From: Pseudomonas cavernae
Lineage (GTDB): Bacteria; Pseudomonadota; Gammaproteobacteria; Pseudomonadales; Pseudomonadaceae
Length of the DNA stretch: 64,000 nucleotides
Direction: 5' to 3'
Assembly (NCBI RefSeq): GCF_003595175.1
Contig: NZ_CP032419.1
Coordinates: 1,116,001-1,180,000 of the forward strand
In this document: piece after piece, positions 1 through 7,458 of the stretch
Position numbering within the stretch: position 1 is the stretch's first letter
Layout: the number at the start of each line of letters is the position of its first letter
Notes under the pieces: generated by a model
Told to the model about the DNA's origin: nothing
Databases searched by the model: none
What the model saw: the letters and a program-made list of their open reading frames with translations, nothing else
Program-made: the position numbers and the translations under genes

Positions 1-939
1 GATGTAGCCCGGCGCGAAATCCGGGTTGTTGCGGCTGTACTGGTTGCTGCGCACCGTCAGGGGCGGCGGCAGGGTGTGGACCACCAGCTTGCGTCCATCG
101 GCATCGGTGGCCGCGTTGAGGATTTCCAGGTGCTTGCGGGTCACGGCGTAGTCGTAGGACTTGGGGTCGTTGTCCAGGTTGGCGATCACCACGCCGGGTT
201 TGACGAAGCGCGCATAGAAGTCGACGTGGGCGTCGGGGATGTCCTTGTTCTTGATGCCCGGCAGCCAGATGATCTTGCGCAGGCCGAGGTTGGCCTTCAG
301 CTCGGCCTCGATCTGCGCCTTGCTCATACCCGGGTTGCGGTTGCTGTTGACCCAGCAGCTCTCGGTGATGATCGCGGTGCCGTGGCCGTCCACCTCGATG
401 CCACCGCCTTCACCCACCAGCGCGCTGCGAATGTAACTGGCCTCCAGCTCGTAGCTCAGGGTGGCGGCCGCACGGGTGTCGTTGCTCGCCGGCTGCTTGT
501 CACCCCAGCCGTTGAAGTTGAAGTCCACCAGGCCCAGGCCACCCGCTCCGTCGACCACGAAGCAGCCACCGTAGTCACGCACCCAGACGTCATCCAGCGG
601 CATGGTCAGGAACTCGATGTTGGTGGTGCCGCATTTGCTCCTCGCCTGGGATAGCTGGTTGGCCCGGCACAGGACGGTTACCGGCTGGTACTTGGCGATG
701 GTCTTGGCGAGCAGGGCGATGGTGTTGTTGACGGCAGTCTCCCAGCCCTCCCAGACGCGGGAAGAAGCCGCGAAGGCCAGGATCACCCGCTCCTGCGGGC
801 CGTGTTCGTCGGGCATGTACCAACTCGCGGCCAGGGCGGCGGGAACGCGGGCCGCGCCGAAACCGAGGCCGAGCGAGGCGACGGCGCCGATGCCGCTGGC
901 GGCCATCAGCTGTTTGATGAAGTCACGACGTGTAGACAT
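1..939 (-). CDS. TAT-exported agmatine deiminase-like protein (partial)
   Basis: This is a peptidyl-arginine/agmatine deiminase family (PAD_porph) protein. It starts at the ATG at 937-939 and runs off the left edge of the window after 313 codons. The N-terminus (MSTRRDFIKQL, then an Ala/Gly-rich hydrophobic stretch) is a twin-arginine signal, so the enzyme should act in the periplasm, unlike cytoplasmic AguA. Family motifs visible are VRDYGG (about residues 120-125), GEGGGIEVDGHG (about 170) and NSNRNPGMSK. The catalytic cysteine lies near the C-terminus of this family and is outside the window. A GAGGG ribosome site precedes the start. It is the last visible gene of the minus-strand agmatine operon and resembles, from memory, the agu2A' gene of the P. 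aeruginosa agu2ABCA' cluster. Family call is secure; substrate is inferred. Confidence 0.85.
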   Translation of the reverse strand, partial: MSTRRDFIKQLMAASGIGAVASLGLGFGAARVPAALAASWYMPDEHGPQERVILAFAASSRVWEGWETAVNNTIALLAKTIAKYQPVTVLCRANQLSQARSKCGTTNIEFLTMPLDDVWVRDYGGCFVVDGAGGLGLVDFNFNGWGDKQPASNDTRAAATLSYELEASYIRSALVGEGGGIEVDGHGTAIITESCWVNSNRNPGMSKAQIEAELKANLGLRKIIWLPGIKNKDIPDAHVDFYARFVKPGVVIANLDNDPKSYDYAVTRKHLEILNAATDADGRKLVVHTLPPPLTVRSNQYSRNNPDFAPGYI

Positions 940-1025
940 GGTGGGTCCCTCTTCTGGTGGGGGGGTGTGATGCCGCCGCAACCGGTCGGCTCGCCATCAA
1001 TGGCTTGCTGCTCCCTGGCACGACG

Positions 1026-1044
1026 GACGGGCCGGCGGCCCGTC
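1026..1044 (-). terminator. GC-rich hairpin between porin and exported deiminase genes
   Basis: An 8-bp perfect stem (GACGGGCC/GGCCCGTC, loop GGC) lies just after the porin stop codon on the minus strand. There is no T-tract, so it may be an mRNA-stabilising or attenuating hairpin rather than a true terminator. Confidence 0.35.
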
Positions 1045-1050
1045 GCCGGC

Positions 1051-1782
1051 TCAAAAGGTCTTGTTGGCGCCCAGCACCAGGGTGGCCGAGCAAACGTCGT
1101 CGAAGCCCATGTAGTTGGCGCATTCGCTGTCCGCGAGATCGGTATCGACGTAGCTGGCCGACCAGTTCAGGCCGAGCAGTTCCTTGCTCAGCTTGAGCTG
1201 CCATTCGCGGTAGCTGCTGCGGGTGTCGCCGGCGCCATCGAGCAGCAGCGGATCCTTGGGGTCGACCTTGCCGTAGCGCAGGTCCAGGGCCACGTCCGCC
1301 GGCAGCAGGGTGCCGTAGCCGACGTAGCTGTACAGGTAGCTCTGGTCGCCACCGAGGTTGTCGGAGTAGTAGGCACCCAGCTTGGCGCCATAGGCGGTCA
1401 GCTGGCTGAAGTACTCGCCGTAGTTGAGCTCGCTCTGCCGCGGGTACTCGTACTTGTAGTAGGCGGTGTCCAGGCTGATGTCGTCGCTGATCTGCCAGTT
1501 GTAGCCGGCGTAGTAGTCCAGCTCCTGGCGCGTCTTGCTGCTCAGGCCGAAGTCGACGTTGGAACTCCACACCCCGGCATACAGGCCGCTGCTGTGGCTG
1601 AGGGTGGCCGAGCCCTGCAGCGCCGGGTCGTTCTGGGTCTGCGAGATGCCGCGGGTGCGGTAGTCGCTGTAGACGCCGGCATCCAGGTACAGGGCGAAGT
1701 CTTGGTTCAGCTCGATGGCCTGGCTCAGCCCCCAGGGGGCGAGTAGGACGATGGCCAGGGCGGCCTTGGACGGGTACTGCAT
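1051..1782 (-). CDS. TorF-family putative outer-membrane porin
   Basis: A 243-residue outer-membrane beta-barrel protein of the TorF (TIGR02001, Gcw_chp) type. The N-terminus MQYPSKAALAIVLLAPWGLSQA is a signal peptide. Typical family features follow: YLDAGVYSDYRTRGISQT near the mature start, many alternating aromatic strands (YAGYNWQIS, YKYEYP, YSYVGYGTLLP) and a terminal Phe (ANKTF), as expected for a BAM substrate. I chose the ATG at 1780-1782 because AAGGAG precedes it and the signal peptide begins there; a longer reading frame upstream gives no sensible signal. It sits inside the agmatine operon after the polyamine-binding protein, so it may be the outer-membrane entry route for agmatine or a related cation. 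That role is inference from context. Confidence 0.85.
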   Translation of the reverse strand: MQYPSKAALAIVLLAPWGLSQAIELNQDFALYLDAGVYSDYRTRGISQTQNDPALQGSATLSHSSGLYAGVWSSNVDFGLSSKTRQELDYYAGYNWQISDDISLDTAYYKYEYPRQSELNYGEYFSQLTAYGAKLGAYYSDNLGGDQSYLYSYVGYGTLLPADVALDLRYGKVDPKDPLLLDGAGDTRSSYREWQLKLSKELLGLNWSASYVDTDLADSECANYMGFDDVCSATLVLGANKTF

Positions 1783-1885
1783 GGAGAGGCTCCTTTCTTG
1801 TTGTTGTGGGCAAGGCGCTGCCATGCCGCGCCGACTGGCGCGGCGGCAGTTGGGGCTCGGGTGGTCGGCCGCGGGGGCCGGAGCG

Positions 1886-2980
1886 TCAGTGGCTGGCGGT
1901 CTTGAAGGTGGTCCAGGCACGCATGCGCGCGCGCATCGAGCGCTGCGGGATGTCCTTGCCGGGAATCAGCCGCGCGTAGGTGGCTTCGTCGACGTAGATG
2001 TCCGGGTTGTTGCGCATGTCTGCATCGACCATCGGCCTGGCCTTGGCGTTGGAGGTCGGGTAGCCGGTGAAGTTGCTGATCGCCGCCATGTTCTCCGGCC
2101 GCATGACGAAGTTGATGAAGGTGTAGGCGTACTCCGGATGCCTGGCATCCACCGGGATGGCCATGGTGTCCATCCACACCGTGGTGCCTTCGCGCGGGAT
2201 GTGGAAGCGGAAGTCCGCCGGCTTGCCGGCACCGCTGGCGGCGCGCTGGGCCTGGGTGAAGTCGCCGCTGTAGCCGAGCGACAGGCACAGGTCGCCGTTG
2301 ACCAGGTCGGTGACCGGCTGCGACTGGAACTTGCGGATGTAGGGCTTGATCGCCAGCAGCAGCTCGCTGGCCGCCTTCAGGTCGGCCGGCTCGGCGCTGC
2401 GTGGCGTACGGCCGAGGTAGTTGAGCGCCACGGCCATGACCTCGTCCGGCGAGTCAATCATGGAGATGCCGCAGTCGGCGAACTTGGCCGCGTTCTCCGG
2501 CTTGAACAGCAGGTCCAGGCTGTTCACTGGCGCGCCGGGCATGCGCTTCTCGACCATCGCGGCGTTGTAGGTGATGCCGATGCTGCCCCAGGTGTAGGGC
2601 ACGGTGGCGTGCCGCGAGTAGGGATACTTGGTCTGCAGGCTACGCAGGCCGGGCTCGATGTCGGCCAGGTGCTGGAGCTTCTCCGGATCGAGCTTCTGCA
2701 GGGCGCCAGCGCGCATCAGGCGCTCGGCCACGGTGTCGCCGGGGAAGATCAGGTCATAGCCGCTGTTGCCGGACATCATCTTGGCCTCCAGCATCTCGCT
2801 GCCTTCCATGACGTCGTAGATCACCTTGATACCGGTCTCCTTGGTGAAGTTGGCCAGGGTGTCCTCGGCGAAGTAGTCCGCCCAGTTGTACAGGCGCAGG
2901 GTCTTGTCCTCGGCGGCGGCCGAGGCCTGGGCGCAGCACAGCGCCAATGCAGCGATCAGCAGTGGATTCTTGGTATTCAT
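1886..2980 (-). CDS. Polyamine ABC transporter substrate-binding protein (PotF/SpuD-like)
   Basis: A 364-residue periplasmic binding protein of the spermidine/putrescine family. It has a cleavable signal peptide (MNTKNPLLIAALALCCAQASA), then the hallmark LRLYNWADYF, the segment DLIFPGDTVAERL, the hinge region VPYTWGSIGITYN and IDSPDEVMAVALNYLG. Length matches PotF/SpuD. No permease or ATPase gene is present next to it, so it may feed a polyamine ABC transporter encoded elsewhere or act as a sensor. It starts 2 bp after the aguB stop, in the order aguA-aguB-binding protein-porin-exported deiminase. It corresponds in position to what I recall as agu2C. Specificity for agmatine or putrescine is inferred. 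Confidence 0.9.
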   Translation of the reverse strand: MNTKNPLLIAALALCCAQASAAAEDKTLRLYNWADYFAEDTLANFTKETGIKVIYDVMEGSEMLEAKMMSGNSGYDLIFPGDTVAERLMRAGALQKLDPEKLQHLADIEPGLRSLQTKYPYSRHATVPYTWGSIGITYNAAMVEKRMPGAPVNSLDLLFKPENAAKFADCGISMIDSPDEVMAVALNYLGRTPRSAEPADLKAASELLLAIKPYIRKFQSQPVTDLVNGDLCLSLGYSGDFTQAQRAASGAGKPADFRFHIPREGTTVWMDTMAIPVDARHPEYAYTFINFVMRPENMAAISNFTGYPTSNAKARPMVDADMRNNPDIYVDEATYARLIPGKDIPQRSMRARMRAWTTFKTASH

Positions 2981-2982
2981 CG

Positions 2983-3891
2983 TCAGACTCCCCGGGCGTT
3001 CCAGTGGCTATGAGTTTGGCGGCCATCCAGGCCCAGCAGCGGTCCGTACATCTCCGGGCGGCGATCGCGGTAGATGCCCCAGGTCAGGCGCTCCTCGCGC
3101 ATAGCGGCGAGGTCCAGATCGCGCACCAGCACACCGCTGGTGTCGCGGTCGGCCTCCGCCAGCAGTTTGCCCTTGTGATCGGTGATGAAGGACGAGCCGT
3201 AGAAACTCATCTGCAGGTCCGGGTCGGTAGTCGCCACCTCGCGGCCGACGCGGTTGGCTGCGATCACCGGGACGATGTTGGCGGCGGCGTGGCCGCGCTG
3301 GGTCAGCTGCCAGTGGTCGCGCGAATCCAGTGCGGCGGCGCCCGGCTCGGAGCCGATGGCGGTCGGATAGAGCAGCACCTCGGCGCCCATCAGCGCCAGG
3401 CAGCGGGCAGTCTCGGGGAACCACTGGTCCCAGCAGATGCCGACACCGATGCGGCCATAGGCGGTGTCCCAGACACGGAAGCCGGTGTCGCCGGGGCTGA
3501 AGTACTCCTTCTCCTGGTAGCCGATGGCGTTGGGGATGTGGGTCTTGCGGTACACACCGAGCAGGCGGCCGTCGGCATCGGCCACGGCCAGGGAGTTGAA
3601 GTAGGCGTTGCCGGCCTTCTCGAACCAGGACAGCGGCAGGACCACGCCCAGTTCGCCGGCCAGCGCGGCGAAGCGCTTGAGCAGCGGGCTGTGCGCGTAC
3701 TCCTCGGCCAGCGCCAGGTGCTTGTGATCCTGTTCGATGCAGAAATACGGAGTGGCGAACAGCTCCTGCAGCAGGATCAGCCGGGCGCCGCGGGCTGCAG
3801 CCTCGCGCACCAGCTGCTCGGCGCGGTCGAGGTTGTCTTTCAGGTCCCAGCTGCAGGCGAACTGGGTGGTGGCGACGGTCAGTCTGCTCAT
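2983..3891 (-). CDS. aguB: N-carbamoylputrescine amidase
   Basis: A 302-residue nitrilase-superfamily enzyme that hydrolyses N-carbamoylputrescine to putrescine, CO2 and ammonia, the second step of agmatine degradation. The Glu-Lys-Cys triad is visible: E43 in LLQELFATPYF, K116 in YRKTHIPN and C153 in GICWDQWFPE. The segments GYQEKEYFSPGDTGF and NWQLTQRGHAAANIVPV-like region are typical of AguB rather than generic nitrilases. The start ATG is 4 bp after the aguA stop, consistent with translational coupling. Length equals the family norm. Confidence 0.95.
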   Translation of the reverse strand: MSRLTVATTQFACSWDLKDNLDRAEQLVREAAARGARLILLQELFATPYFCIEQDHKHLALAEEYAHSPLLKRFAALAGELGVVLPLSWFEKAGNAYFNSLAVADADGRLLGVYRKTHIPNAIGYQEKEYFSPGDTGFRVWDTAYGRIGVGICWDQWFPETARCLALMGAEVLLYPTAIGSEPGAAALDSRDHWQLTQRGHAAANIVPVIAANRVGREVATTDPDLQMSFYGSSFITDHKGKLLAEADRDTSGVLVRDLDLAAMREERLTWGIYRDRRPEMYGPLLGLDGRQTHSHWNARGV

Positions 3892-3895
3892 GGCC

Positions 3896-4948
3896 TCACC
3901 CCTTCAGCGGCCAGCGCGGCTGCTGCTGGGTGATGCAATGCACCCCGCCACCGCCGTGGGCCAGCTGGTTGATCCGCACCGGCACCACTTCGCGACCGGG
4001 GAAGGCCATGCGCAGGGTGGCCGCCGCCTGGTCGTCGGCGGCGATGCCGTAGGCCGGCATGATGATGGCGCCGTTGCAGATATAGAAGTTGGTGTAGGAG
4101 GCACAGAATACCTCGGCCTCGGTATCCACCGCCTCGCTGGCCTCGAACAGTTCGAGCAGCTCGAAGGAGCGCCCCTTGGCGTCGGTGGCCAGCTCCAGGG
4201 CGCGGCGGTTCTCGCGGATCACTTCGGCATACACCGAGGACTGGTCGCGGGTGGCATCGACCAGCAGCGCACCGGGACGGGCGAAGGCACACACGCCATC
4301 GACGTGGCCGTCGGTCATGTCGCCGGTGACGTACTGCGGATCGCCCGGCAGCCAGATGGTCTTCTTCACGCCCAGCAGGCGGGCGAAGATCTCTTCCATC
4401 TCGGCCTTGCTCATGCCCGGGTTGCGGTTGGGGTTGAGCAGCACCGACTCGGTGGTGATTAGCGTGCCTTCGCCGTCCACATGGATGGCGCCGCCCTCGT
4501 TGCTCAGCGGCGTACCGAAGCACTCCAGTCCCAGACCATTGAGGATGCGCCGCGCCAGGCCCTCGTCGAGACCGTGCTCGGACTTGCCGCCCCAGGCATT
4601 GAAGCGCCAGCTGACGCCGGCCAGGCCCAACTGCGGGTGACAGACGAAGCTCGGACCCGAATCGCGGCACCAGCTGTCGTCCACCGCCAGCTCGATCAGC
4701 TCGACACCCTCCCCGCACAGCTCGCGGGCCCGGAACACCGCCGAAGGATCGACCACCATCTTCACCGGCTCGAAGCGGGCGATGGCGTTGGCCACCCGGG
4801 CGAAGTCGACCTGCACCTCGGCCAGGGTCACGCCCCAGCCAGACTCCCACAGCGACTGATTGTGCGGCCAGACCATCCAGGTGGCGGCGTGCGGGGCCCA
4901 TTCGGCGGGCATGAACCAAGCGTTTGGAGCGACTGCGTTCTGTTGCAT
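3896..4948 (-). CDS. aguA: Agmatine deiminase
   Basis: A 350-residue cytoplasmic agmatine iminohydrolase converting agmatine to N-carbamoylputrescine. The signature regions are all present: PAEWAPHAATWMVWPHN at the N-terminus, WCRDSGPSFV, GGAIHVDGEGT, NPNRNPGMSK, TDGHVDG (catalytic His) and the C-terminal GGGGVHCITQQQP with nucleophile C338. It is somewhat shorter than the 368-residue PAO1 AguA, with a compact C-terminus. It is the first gene of the minus-strand operon, 134 bp from the divergent LysR gene at 5083, which is its likely regulator. An alternative, longer reading in another frame is spurious. Confidence 0.95.
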   Translation of the reverse strand: MQQNAVAPNAWFMPAEWAPHAATWMVWPHNQSLWESGWGVTLAEVQVDFARVANAIARFEPVKMVVDPSAVFRARELCGEGVELIELAVDDSWCRDSGPSFVCHPQLGLAGVSWRFNAWGGKSEHGLDEGLARRILNGLGLECFGTPLSNEGGAIHVDGEGTLITTESVLLNPNRNPGMSKAEMEEIFARLLGVKKTIWLPGDPQYVTGDMTDGHVDGVCAFARPGALLVDATRDQSSVYAEVIRENRRALELATDAKGRSFELLELFEASEAVDTEAEVFCASYTNFYICNGAIIMPAYGIAADDQAAATLRMAFPGREVVPVRINQLAHGGGGVHCITQQQPRWPLKG

Positions 4949-4957
4949 ACAAGTGCC

Positions 4958-5000
4958 TTTCAGTTAAGTCTTTGTTATCACTGAAAACCGCAGATGCGGT
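4958..5000. promoter_or_regulatory. Candidate LysR operator region between aguA and the LysR gene
   Basis: Two dyads lie in the 134-bp divergent intergenic region. TTTCAG at 4958-4963 and CTGAAA at 4981-4986 are perfect complements with a 17-bp spacer. ACCGCA-GA-TGCGGT at 4987-5000 is a perfect 6-bp inverted repeat. Placement upstream of both divergent genes fits LysR-type autoregulation and activation of aguA. No footprint is implied; this is from sequence symmetry alone. Confidence 0.4.
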
Positions 5001-5082
5001 GATGGCTTGCATGCTAGGCCTGTAAAAACGTCGTAACAAACGATAGATTTTGCACAATCCTGATTAGCTGGGCTTATCAATC

Positions 5083-5979
5083 ATGCTCAAACACTGGCCT
5101 CCCCTGAACGCCCTGCGCGGCTTCGAAGCCGCAGCCCGCCTGGGCAGCTTCCACAAGGCTGCCGAAGAGTTGCACCTGACCCAGTCGGCCATCAGTCAGC
5201 AGATCCGCAGCCTGGAAAGCTTCCTCGAACAGCCATTGTTCTTCCGCAACGGCCGCAGCGTGGCGCTGACCGATGCCGGCTTCGACCTGCTCAGCACCAC
5301 CCAGGCGCTGCTGCAGCAGTTGGCCGTGGGTATCCGCCGCCTGGAGCAGTACCGCAAGCCCAACCAGTTGGTGGTCAACACCACCCCAGCCTTTGCCCGC
5401 CACTGGCTGGTGCCGCACCTGGCGGACTTCCACCAGCGCCACCCGCAGATCGACCTCTGGTTGCTGACCACCGACGAGACGCCGGACATGGCCACCCAGA
5501 CCATCGACATCGCCGTGCGCGACGACCTCAGCGCCCAGGCCGAATGCAGCTTTCGCGTGCTGCTGGAAGATCGCCTGTACCCCGCTTGCCATCCCGGCCT
5601 GCTGGAACTGGCAGCGGATGCACGGACCACCCTGCATGGCGAGCGCGAGATGGACTGGAGCCACTGGCAGGTGCAGGGCGGCGCCGATGTCGGCCAGCAC
5701 AGCCAGGGGCTGAACTTTTCCGATCCCGGCCTGCTGCTGGATGCCGCCAGCCAAGGGCTGGGGATAGCCCTGGTCAGCCAGCTGCTGGCCGGCCGCGCGC
5801 GGGATCAGGGTCTGCTGGTGCCGCTGGCGGAGCAGACGGTGCGCGGTCCGAACTGGACCTGGCTGGTGCACCGCGATAGCCAGGGCGACCCGCTCACCCG
5901 CAGTTTCTGCGACTGGCTGGTCGGGGCCCTTGAGGAAGATTCAAAGGGGGTCGAGCCGCCGCTGGGACAGGGCTACTGA
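5083..5979 (+). CDS. LysR-family regulator of the agmatine operon (GcvA-like)
   Basis: A 298-residue LysR-type transcriptional regulator. The N-terminal winged HTH (NALRGFEAAARLGSFHKA, then HLTQSAISQQIRSLE) is of the GcvA/AmpR type with an LNALRxFEAAAR start. The C-terminal substrate-binding domain contains VNTTPAFARHWLVPHLADF and IDIAVRDD. It is divergently transcribed from aguA with a shared 134-bp intergenic region, so it very likely controls the operon in response to agmatine or a catabolite. This differs from the classical aguBA operon of P. aeruginosa, which is controlled by a TetR protein (AguR). No strong Shine-Dalgarno is visible before the start. Confidence 0.9.
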   Translation: MLKHWPPLNALRGFEAAARLGSFHKAAEELHLTQSAISQQIRSLESFLEQPLFFRNGRSVALTDAGFDLLSTTQALLQQLAVGIRRLEQYRKPNQLVVNTTPAFARHWLVPHLADFHQRHPQIDLWLLTTDETPDMATQTIDIAVRDDLSAQAECSFRVLLEDRLYPACHPGLLELAADARTTLHGEREMDWSHWQVQGGADVGQHSQGLNFSDPGLLLDAASQGLGIALVSQLLAGRARDQGLLVPLAEQTVRGPNWTWLVHRDSQGDPLTRSFCDWLVGALEEDSKGVEPPLGQGY

Positions 5980-6037
5980 ATCCGTTTGATTCGTGAACGG
6001 TGCTATGGCCGCCGTGGTTCGAAAGCTGCAAGTCCGA

Positions 6038-6066
6038 AGCGTCCGCTTCGGCCAGAAGCGGACGCT
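6038..6066. terminator. 12-bp perfect hairpin between convergent genes
   Basis: AGCGTCCGCTTC at 6038-6049 pairs perfectly with GAAGCGGACGCT at 6055-6066 (5-nt loop). It lies between the LysR gene (plus) and the convergent decarboxylase-family gene (minus). It lacks a clear U-tract; it could be a bidirectional transcription barrier or a dispersed repeat. Confidence 0.45.
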
Positions 6067-6120
6067 CGCTTCTTACTGAAAACCTCTCCCCTGATGAGAA
6101 GAGGCTTCAGGAGGCTCCCT

Positions 6121-6672
6121 TCAGTTTTGGTACTCACTGAATTTCGCAGAGTTGGGCTCAAGGGGAAGGGCCAATCCATTAGCGATGTACGAAACAGTGC
6201 GATAGAAACCCGCGAGCATCATGACTTCCAAGATCTGGTTATTGTCGAAATGCTCGCTGATCCTTGCGAACTCTTCGTCGCTCAGCGCCGCTCGCTCATG
6301 CAGGGCATCGATTGTCTCAAGCAGCGCGGCCTCATCATCTCTCCACTGCCCCGAGCGCAAAGGTACTTCCAGGGTTCCGGTGACCTCATCCCTTGTGAGC
6401 CCAGCAGCTTGGCCAAAAGCCCATACGTGCACCCCCCACTCGTACTCACATCCTGTCCGCGCGCAAATCCTGTTAATGGCCAGCTCCCGTTGACGAAGAG
6501 TCAGCAGTGTTCCCTCAAGCAGCGATCCGCCCCTGAATTTACGCCACGCGCGGTCACTACTTGCGATAGTTGTGAACAGCAGTAGTGGTGGGACGCCAGT
6601 CCCCATGATCTTGTCAAAAACGGCTTGGACTTCATCCGGATAGGGTTGATTAAGTGGGTTGATTCTCGCCAT
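6121..6672 (-). CDS. Carboxymuconolactone decarboxylase (AhpD-like) family protein
   Basis: A 183-residue all-helical protein of the carboxymuconolactone decarboxylase/AhpD fold. The diagnostic region is RQRELAINRICARTGCEYEWGVHVWAFGQAAGL, containing Glu, Cys and His of the family motif (E...C.YEW..H). Only one Cys is in the motif instead of the CxxC of true AhpD, so it is probably not a disulfide reductase; substrate unknown. It is divergent from an HxlR-type regulator, an arrangement common for redox or electrophile-responsive CMD genes. By eye its base composition is visibly lower in GC than the neighbours, suggesting recent acquisition with the regulator. Confidence 0.85.
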   Translation of the reverse strand: MARINPLNQPYPDEVQAVFDKIMGTGVPPLLLFTTIASSDRAWRKFRGGSLLEGTLLTLRQRELAINRICARTGCEYEWGVHVWAFGQAAGLTRDEVTGTLEVPLRSGQWRDDEAALLETIDALHERAALSDEEFARISEHFDNNQILEVMMLAGFYRTVSYIANGLALPLEPNSAKFSEYQN

Positions 6673-6693
6673 GGTATCCTCCGCTATTGAAAG

Positions 6694-6716
6694 TGTAGCG
6701 ATCTCTTTATGCTACA
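6694..6716. promoter_or_regulatory. Candidate HxlR operator
   Basis: TGTAGC (6694-6699) and GCTACA (6711-6716) form a perfect inverted repeat with an 11-bp spacer in the divergent promoter, and a third half-site GTAGC follows at 6723-6727. The position between the two divergent starts is what is expected for HxlR-family autorepression. Confidence 0.5.
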
Positions 6717-6745
6717 AAATCAGTAGCACTGCAAGGCGGATAGAG

Positions 6746-7081
6746 ATGACTGATGACGAACAACATTTTTCGTCAAAGATGGAGGGGCGCCGCCCGATCA
6801 TGGCGCTTCTGGAACTGCTTGGACAAAAGTGGGCGCTGCGGATTCTCTGGGAGCTTCGAGATGGCGCGCTGAGTTCACGAGCATTACGTACCGCCGCAGG
6901 AAATATTTCACCCACAGTACTGCAAGCAAGGGTCAACGACCTGCGTGATGCCGGCCTGATTGTGTTGGGCGATCAAGGGTACTCGCTGACATTGTTAGGC
7001 GTAGAGCTTCAGGGGGCATTTGCTCCGCTATATCAGTTTGCGGGTCGATGGGCCGATGCATTGAAGCAGGACGCCCCCTAG
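6746..7081 (+). CDS. HxlR-family transcriptional regulator
   Basis: A 111-residue winged-helix regulator of the HxlR family (cytoplasmic, normally a dimer). The family core is clear: MALLELLGQKWALRILWELRDGALSSRALR, then ISPTVLQARVNDLRDAGLI and GYSLTLLGVEL. I chose the ATG at 6746 because the HxlR domain starts there; the reading frame extends upstream through the promoter dyad. No cysteine is present near the N-terminus, so it does not look like the thiol-sensing YodB/HypR type. It is divergent from the CMD gene, which it probably represses. It shares the lower GC of that gene. Confidence 0.88.
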   Translation: MTDDEQHFSSKMEGRRPIMALLELLGQKWALRILWELRDGALSSRALRTAAGNISPTVLQARVNDLRDAGLIVLGDQGYSLTLLGVELQGAFAPLYQFAGRWADALKQDAP

Positions 7082-7123
7082 TCGTCCGCTGCTCCCCATA
7101 CTGCTTATGGAAAAGGGGACTGG

Positions 7124-7143
7124 AAAAGGGGACAGATTTATTT
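7124..7143 (+). repeat. AAAAGGGGACAGATTTATTT motif, copy 1
   Basis: A 20-bp motif, preceded at 7111-7120 by a second AAAAGGGGAC. Two further copies occur at 62813-62830 (plus) and 62202-62219 (minus, one base different). I recall this string beside REP-associated tyrosine transposase genes in many gammaproteobacteria. No transposase is present here. The copy sits at the right edge of the low-GC islet. Confidence 0.6.
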
Positions 7144-7207
7144 ATAAAGCAGACCGGCCGCTTCTGGCTGCTCGCCACTGGCAACTTCGGGGCGATCGCT
7201 GCCAGTT

Positions 7208-7233
7208 GGTGGACAAGCAAAGCGTTGTCCACC
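7208..7233. repeat. Short hairpin repeat (GGTGGACAA/TTGTCCACC)
   Basis: A 9-bp perfect stem around GCAAAGCG, followed by CTAC. It belongs to the window-wide family of hairpins with the pattern GGTGGAxAA-gc(A/G)AAGCG-TTxTCCACCCTAC; near-identical at 13741-13772 with GATAA/TTATC, a compensated stem change. Confidence 0.6.
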
Positions 7234-7259
7234 CTACAGTCCCGGATTCCACCATTGAA

Positions 7260-7439
7260 ATGTCCAGGCTACCTTGCTACCGCTACCGTTGCGAGGGCAG
7301 CACCCGCTACAGCACGGGGCATGCCTACAACATGGCGGGCCTAGGATCGAACTGCTACGCGGACACCATCGATATCGCCCCGTCCTGCCCGCCCGAGCAG
7401 GTTGTCGCCGAGGCCACGGCGTTCGTGGTGTGCCAGTAG
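7260..7439 (+). CDS. Small cysteine-rich protein or gene remnant
   Basis: A 59-codon reading frame from ATG 7260 encodes a protein with five cysteines (C6, C11, C32, C43, C58) and the segment YSTGHAYNMAGLGSNCYAD. The frame is open further upstream to 7107 across the 7124 motif and a hairpin repeat. It could therefore be the 3' remnant of a gene cut by those repeats rather than an intact small gene. There is no clear ribosome site or signal peptide. I do not recognise the family. GC content is intermediate. It is the only coding-like content of the 377-bp stretch between the HxlR gene and the lipoprotein gene. Confidence 0.3.
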   Translation: MSRLPCYRYRCEGSTRYSTGHAYNMAGLGSNCYADTIDIAPSCPPEQVVAEATAFVVCQ

Positions 7440-7458
7440 CCCCGCGACGGGCTGGGGC

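Noticed and set aside
802..1746. Long open frame on the plus strand opposite the porin gene
   Set aside because: It is an antisense shadow with low-complexity V/A/G/Q composition typical of high-GC codon bias; the minus strand encodes a clear signal peptide and beta-barrel.
3888..5057. 389-codon frame overlapping aguA in another frame
   Set aside because: Arg- and Gly-rich out-of-frame translation of aguA; no homology.
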